A stretch of DNA of 64,000 nucleotides from positions 13,228,501 to 13,292,500 of the forward strand of contig CM076944.1 of assembly GCA_039566865.1 (NCBI GenBank), written 5' to 3'. A program made the translations under genes and the position numbers. Numbering within the stretch: position 1 is the stretch's first letter; each line of letters begins with the position of its first letter. This document shows, one piece after another, positions 58,822-64,000 of the stretch. The DNA is from Aurelia coerulea (Eukaryota; Cnidaria; Scyphozoa; Semaeostomeae; Ulmaridae). The notes below the pieces were generated by a model, which saw only the letters and a list, made by a program, of their open reading frames with translations, searched no databases and had not been told where the DNA came from.

Positions 58822-59710
58822 TTAGATTGGATCTATGGCTGATCTAGGATAAATTATTTTAGACCAAGGACAGATCTTTTTCGGATCTCTTTGACTTTAG
58901 CTCTGATCTAAGATAGATCTATTACTAATCACAAATAGATCCAGATGCTACCTAAACTAGATAGATTATGTAAGAGTTGTAGATCATATAAGAGTAGCAG
59001 ATCCAGGAAGGATCTAAAAATAGATTTTAAGATCTTGTTTTAACAGATTTGGAACAGATCCAAAACTGATCTACATTAGATCCTTAGTAGACCTACTGGC
59101 AGATCTTAAATGCTTAAATAGATCCATAATCGATCAAGATAAGATCTCCATAAGATCCAATGACAGATCTAAAACAGATCCAAACTAATCTCGATCAGAT
59201 CCTGTTGATATCTAGTCGCAGATCGTGATAGATCCAAAAGTAATCAAGATAAGATCTTCTCAACATCCTATTGGCAGATCTAAACAGATCTTAAACAGAT
59301 CAAAAGCTAATCTTGATCAGATCCAGTTGAGATCTATTGGCAGATCTTAAATAGATCCATAATCGATCAAGATAAGATCGTCATAAGATCTATTGGCAGA
59401 TCTTAAACAGATCCCAAACTAATTTGGATCTAGATCCTGTTGACATCTAGTGGCAGATCGTAATAGATCCAAAAGTAATCTAGATAAGATCTTCTCAAGA
59501 TCCTATTGGCAGATCTTGCACAGATCCAACACTAATCTAGATAAGATCCTCTTGAGATCTATTAGCACATCGTTCATAGATCCAAGATCAATCTAGACAA
59601 GATCCTCTTGAGACCTATTGGCAGATCGTAAATAGATCTGAAAATGATCTGCATTGGATTTGGCATTTAGATGTAGTCGATCACTTTGAGATCTATAACA
59701 GATCTTAAAA
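58822..59710. repeat. GATC-rich tandem array
   Basis: Roughly 890 bp of degenerate units containing AGATC, GATCC and 'ATTGGCAGATC', about 100 bp each with shorter sub-repeats. Dozens of GATC sites. No coding potential. It ends at the LINE tail. Confidence 0.9.
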
Positions 59711-60713
59711 GTTCAGTTCAGTTCATATAATTTAAATTCCACTACATACAATTTATAATCCCAACTACCAACTATACAAACAAATAACTAAACTACGAGG
59801 ATAAAAGATAATGTTACAGAAAATTAATACAATAATACTGAAAATGAATACAATATACAAATACAAAGAGGAGCTAAATAAATTGTATGCAGGGAATTAC
59901 TTAAAGGAGGAGCTCTCTCAATAGGTAAACTAATCGAGGAGAGAGCCCCCCCCCCCATATCCTAACATATTAACAGGTGGATTTAGATGAAGTTAAATAA
60001 ATATTCATTTTCTTTTCATAGATTGATAGAAATTGAGGCAGTGTAGATTCAGCGGTTGACTTTTTCTAATAAGTAAATTTTCAATTTTCTTTTGAACAAT
60101 ATTTTTGATGGAGCATTTCGGAGTTCCACAGGTAATGCATTCCAAAGTTTAGCACCAAGATATCGAATTGACTTTAGACCATATTGAAGACTATTTTTCG
60201 GGACATATATAAATCACCTTGACAGGCTTGTCTTGTGGAATATTGATGAACAGATGAACTAAATAAGAAAAAGTCATGAAAGCAACTAGGTGATGTTTTA
60301 TTAACAGAATCAAAAACAAAAGTTAAGAGTCGGAGTTCAAAAATCTCAGAAAGTATCAGAAGTTTAAAATCATTCAAGATCGGAAGAGAGGGAGACATGC
60401 GAGGCTGAAATGATATAGCTCTGACTGCTTTTTTCTGTAATTTGAAAATTGGATCAATGTATGATGCGTATGTTTGACCCCAAACAATAACACCATATTG
60501 TAAGAAAGACAGAAACAAAGCATTGTACAAGCAAATTAAAACATCTAATGGAAGTAAATTCCTAATTTTGAAAAACATTCCACATGTTCTAGCTAATTTC
60601 TTAGAGAGTTCGCTAAGATGGCATTTCCAGCTAAGATGCTCATCCAACAGGAGACCCAAGAACTTAACAAACTTAACTCTTTTAATATGTTTCTTGCCTA
60701 TTTTGATATCAAA
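59710..60713 (-). mobile_element. LINE 3' end: RT thumb/C-terminus plus 3' tail
   Basis: The minus frame 60713-60174 starts FDIKIGKKHIKRVKFVKFLG and continues LLLDEHLSWKCHLSELSKKL. It later reads LYNALFLSFLQYGVIVWGQT and RAISFQPRMSPSLP. These are the region after the RT palm in jockey-like LINEs. It is shorter than a full RT and lacks YxDD, so it is a 5'-truncated copy. 59710-60173 is AT-rich 3' UTR-like sequence. It borders the GATC-rich array. Confidence 0.85.
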
Positions 60714-60793
60714 TCAAAACAAACAAAATCAAAAAAGAGCTGTGGGAAATTTTTCAACATCTATATTTACCTAATTACTATTCACACCTTCTA

Positions 60794-61836
60794 CCGGGTG
60801 TCCCAAAAAGTACCCCTGTTTGAAATATCGCAAAAAATTGATCCTCAAACCTTTCATAAAATTTTTTTGTGGAATTGCTTTGTCAAAGGCCCAAAAATAT
60901 TCGCAGATGACAAAATGTTTGCTTTTGATACAACCACAGGAAGCCCAATCGCGTAATATGGCGGCCTAAGCTAATACTAGTAAATGAAAATAAAATTCAT
61001 ACCGTAAATGGCTGATTGTTATCTCGGTTATCTCTGTCTCGATTGTGTCTTTCTTCTTGTGCTCTTGTACCCCGAAATGATTGAGGCATTCTGCCAACAT
61101 GGTAACAGAATTGATGTTGTTGCTGTTGTATTGAAATAACGACGCAACATTATAGGTTGAAGTGTGTATACATATAAGAAAGAACTTTTTGGTAATGCTC
61201 ATGTTCTTTCTTACATGTATACACACTTCTATAATGTTGCGTCGTTATTTCAATACAACAGCAACAACATCAAGTTACCATTGTGGCAGAATGCTTCAAT
61301 CATTTCGGGGTACAAGAGCACAAGAAGAAAGACACAATCGAGACAGAGATAACAGAGATAACAATCAGCCATTTACGGTATGAATTTTATTTTCATTTAC
61401 TTGTATTAGCTTAGGCTGCCATATTACGCGATTGGGCTTCCTGTGATACAACAAGGTAGAAAGATTACACGTCGGAAATCCATATATTGAGCTATAATAC
61501 TTCATCTTGCCTAAGAGTATAATTTTTCAGATTTTTTATCATCATGGAAGTCTCCAATGATAGTGGGAATTTATTTCTATCGTTCATGGCCAAGCTAGAA
61601 GTTCTACATGCACAAAGAAATGGATTCAAAACCAGGAAGCCCTAAAAATTCCTTTGGAAATTCCTACAGAAGAGACATGTGTCATCCTGCAAATTTCAAA
61701 CTAATTACAAGATCAGCTATGTCTTGGAAAATAATTTCGTCCTTGATCTACTTGGCAAAAAAAGAAAATTGAAGATCGGCCTTGTAATCAAATTTTGGTG
61801 AATTTTCAAACGGGAGTACTTTTTTGGGACACCCGG
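60794..61836. mobile_element. 1.04-kb palindromic MITE, TA-flanked
   Basis: Ends CCGGGTGTCCCAAAAAGTAC and GTACTTTTTTGGGACACCCGG with TA on both sides. The arms 60966-61190 and 61195-61430 form a tight hairpin, so mirrored frames (MCIHVRKN / MCIHIRKN) appear on both strands and are artefacts. Confidence 0.88.
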
Positions 61837-62108
61837 TATATCTTCAGAGCATTAAACATATATTTTAAATCAATTCAATGACAGGCGCTGCAAATATTTT
61901 ATCTGGATCTGGATTATATCTTTAATTTTTGTGTAGGCAAATACATGTGACAAATCAAATATGCTCTTTTCTAGCACCTACATGAATGTAATAAAGAAGT
62001 TCGAAAATAAAGTATGCTCAATTGAATTGAAATTTGGTTTTCAGCCCATCAGAAATCAAACTGAACATTGAATACGAAAATGGGCTACACCCTCGGGGTT
62101 ACACCTAC

Positions 62109-62400
62109 CTCAATGCTACCAACATATGCGAACCCCTTATTTCCACTTCCTTCAAAAACCAGATTCTCAAGGGGGAATTCTTCAATTTCGTTATAATCAT
62201 CAAAGCTTGTAACAGAAACCTTGGAGCTGCGAACGCATAGCAAATACAGGATTGCTAGAATCAGCCACTCTGACTGATGATGCTTCGTGATGGTCGAGAT
62301 CGCGAGCTTCTGTAGTAGTGTGTTGAATCAGGAAACTCCGCATTTTTGGCTTATCCTGGGTTGTCCTGGATCCAGCTGAATCCATCTTTATTCCATCCAT
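62109..62400 (-). pseudogene. Damaged paralogue of patatin exon 1
   Basis: Minus frame 62327-62109 reads ...SFDDYNEIEEFPLENLVFEG, then SGNKGFAYVGSIE. It ends at a phase-0 GTAGGTG donor, as real exon 1 does (FPLRNLVFEGGGNKGMAYVGALQ). The oxyanion motif is GSGNKG instead of GGGNKG. An ATG-initiated frame begins at 62400 (66 codons, in-frame TAG just upstream) but runs one base out of register, so a single-base shift separates a plausible N-terminus from the patatin motif. No second exon like VLEEAG is visible between 58084 and 62108, which is filled by repeats. Most likely a dead tandem duplicate. An alternative first exon splicing to 48160 is possible because the phase matches. Confidence 0.7.
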
Positions 62401-62689
62401 GCTCTATTCTGCCACTACCTGTTGGCGTGTTGCGTTGTAAGCACCGGAGCCCTCTCTACAGATACTCACATTTTCTAATTCCCAAGGAGCATCCAAAATT
62501 ATATTATTCCACGCTCTCATTAGAACAAATCAGAAAATTACAAAAAGCAACAATACCCAATTTGACACATTTAATGAATTCTTTCAGAACAGAAAACATA
62601 GATATGCTAAAGTACCCGAGGGATCTAATTATCATGATCACGAAGAATGGTAATCTCTTGTCACAAGATGTCCTTACCGCTTCTGCAAG

Positions 62690-63090
62690 CACGGGGGGGG
62701 GGGTTCTTGGTCAAATTTTGGGTAGAGGTCTGCCGCGAGCATCTTCAAAAGGGTACCGTTGGCTAGACTAATTATTACGAAAATGGTACCCTTGGCTAGA
62801 CCAATTTGACCACTGCTTTAACCAATTTTTACGAAAATGGTACCCTTGGCTAGACCAATTTTGACCATTTTCTCGACCAATATTGTCAAATTTGTGCCAA
62901 ATATGATGTCATGACCGTTCGCTAGACCAATATTGTCAAAAATGATACCCTTGGCTAGACCGTTGCTGGCCAAAATTGCAAAAAAGGATACCCTTGGCTA
63001 GACTAGAAGTCCGAAAAAGTATACCCTTGCTCGCGGCACATCCCCAGGTACCTTTACTATGGAAGACCCCCCCCCCCCCCCCCCCCCCGT
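62690..63090. mobile_element. G-run MITE with internal minisatellite
   Basis: G-run at 62693 and C-run at 63067 bound degenerate units 'TACCCTTGGCTAGACC' spaced about 50-60 bp. The mirrored 'CTGCCGCGAGC' and 'GCTCGCGGCA' lie just inside the ends. Confidence 0.75.
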
Positions 63091-63261
63091 GTCTGCAAGC
63101 GACCAGCTCAATAACTCAATCTAGAAGTGTCAACCTCTTTAGGTAGATAAAATCAAAGCTGTAGGATGCTCTGAGAAAGATTGCACTTTATTCAGTTTTT
63201 ATTATAGAGCATGGCAATCAAAAATGATAAAAGCGTGGCGATCCTAGACTATCACTGACAA

Positions 63262-63520
63262 ACAGGCACAGGAGTTGCAATGTGTATCAAAGCTCGTCCT
63301 AGCTATGCATGCCTTTTGTGGGATATCAAGAATATCTGATCATGAATTCCTACCATGGACCATTTCCTTCCATCATCAAACAATATATGGATGACATCAT
63401 TGGTGTCACTTCTCTTCCACTCGAGTCACTGCAACAGTACATCGAATGCACTCACAATTTTAGCTAGCCCTCCAGTTTACTCACAACATCATTGAACAGA
63501 GCCTACCTTTCCACCAGGGG
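63262..63520 (+). pseudogene. Penelope-like reverse transcriptase remnant
   Basis: Plus frame reads FVGYQEYLIMNSYHGPFPSI, then IKQYMDDIIGVTSLPLESLQ and a stop after THNFS. With a shift it resumes as LQFTHNIIEQSLPF. The YMDD box with 'FVGYxE' upstream and 'FTHNIxExSLPFLD' downstream is characteristic of Penelope-like elements. At least two indels and an internal stop make it non-functional. Other repeat sequence replaces it after about 63520. Confidence 0.75.
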
Positions 63521-63774
63521 CGTACTTCACCATCCAATCATACGGGGATGTGCACCGGTTTTGGGGTGGTTATTGGTAAGCAGGGCATTTTTTAAGGATT
63601 TTTGAGTGGTGGGGCATTTTTCTAAAGGGCCCACGCTCACCACCAGAAATTGTACAGGGTTTATATATAGACAGGTGCTTTAGATGTTGATATACGCTAA
63701 AAAATCCAAGTATTGTTGCAAGGGCGAGTCGGGTTGTTTTCAAACATGTATCTTGAAGGCATTTTTTTCGTTAA

Positions 63775-63990
63775 GGTGTGTTCTTACCAAGGACATTAGC
63801 TCAGCGGCGGCGTGGTGAGGGTAACTTAAGTGGGGGTATTGGAATGAGGGGGTCTGGGGGCGAAGCCCCCAGGACAATTTTTGGGGCTACGCCCTTTACT
63901 TTGGCTTAGAATGCATCTCCGAATATCATGCCTGCCACAAGCGACAAGAAAACTTTGTTATTTTTGTGACAGTTACCCTATGAATCAGTG
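63775..63990 (-). repeat. Inverted copy of the 39.8-kb hAT-associated repeat
   Basis: GGGGGCGAAGCCCCCAG and CCCTTTACTTTGGCTTAGAA match the reverse complement of 39825-40050 inside the hAT remnant. It runs close to the right edge. Confidence 0.75.
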
Positions 63991-64000
63991 CAGGAGGAAA

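Noticed and set aside
61162..61383. Frames MCIHIRKN... on both strands
   Set aside because: They are mirror images within the hairpin of the 60794-61836 element.

Overview
This window looks like animal (metazoan) nuclear DNA. It is AT-rich, gene-poor and crowded with repeats, and its only clear cellular gene is split into small exons by long introns with GT/AG borders. The repeats include non-LTR retrotransposon 3' ends, a Penelope-like reverse transcriptase remnant, hAT and piggyBac-like pieces, many foldback MITEs, and the 'AACCTCGTCCCCAGGGC' short element that I associate with cnidarian (coral-type) genomes. A cnidarian, possibly anthozoan, is my best guess. It is an inference, not a proof.

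Main gene. A patatin-like phospholipase lies on the minus strand between 58083 and 8613. I rebuilt 13 coding exons by hand. All have AG/GT borders and compatible phases, and together they give one 726-residue frame. Exon 1 (57517-58083) has a disordered N-terminus and the GGGNKG oxyanion loop. Exon 2 (48013-48160) has the GSSVG nucleophile. Exon 5 (28318-28413) has the DGG catalytic Asp. Exons 8-10 (20954-23885) encode two EF-hands placed before the last conserved patatin block (exon 12, 9975-10070). A 39-bp micro-exon at 11588-11626 and a terminal exon at 8613-8978 complete it. A second, damaged first-exon paralogue lies upstream at 62109-62400. It has a frameshift, and GGG has become GSG.

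Everything else is repeat-derived or unassigned. 1-8612 (downstream of the gene) holds duplicated sequence, a possible plus-strand exon near 640-846, and several MITEs. The 10.9-kb intron 11627-20953 holds a LINE 3' end, a 103-bp minisatellite, two hammerhead-ribozyme-like motifs and a duplicated promoter-like segment. Introns at 30-57 kb hold a nearly intact LINE reverse transcriptase ORF (41704-43419), a hAT remnant, LINE ends and several long palindromes. 58.8-59.7 kb is a GATC-rich array. 59.7-61.8 kb is a LINE 3' end and a palindromic element. 62.7-64 kb has a G-run element, Penelope remnant and hAT-associated repeat.

Two short-element families stand out. One is a set of elements ending TAGCCTG...CAGGCTA, several of them near-perfect hairpins of only 60-115 bp, with clear 8-9 bp target duplications. 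The other is a set of large palindromes ending CCGGGTG(T/A)... and flanked by TA, which looks Tc1/mariner-like.
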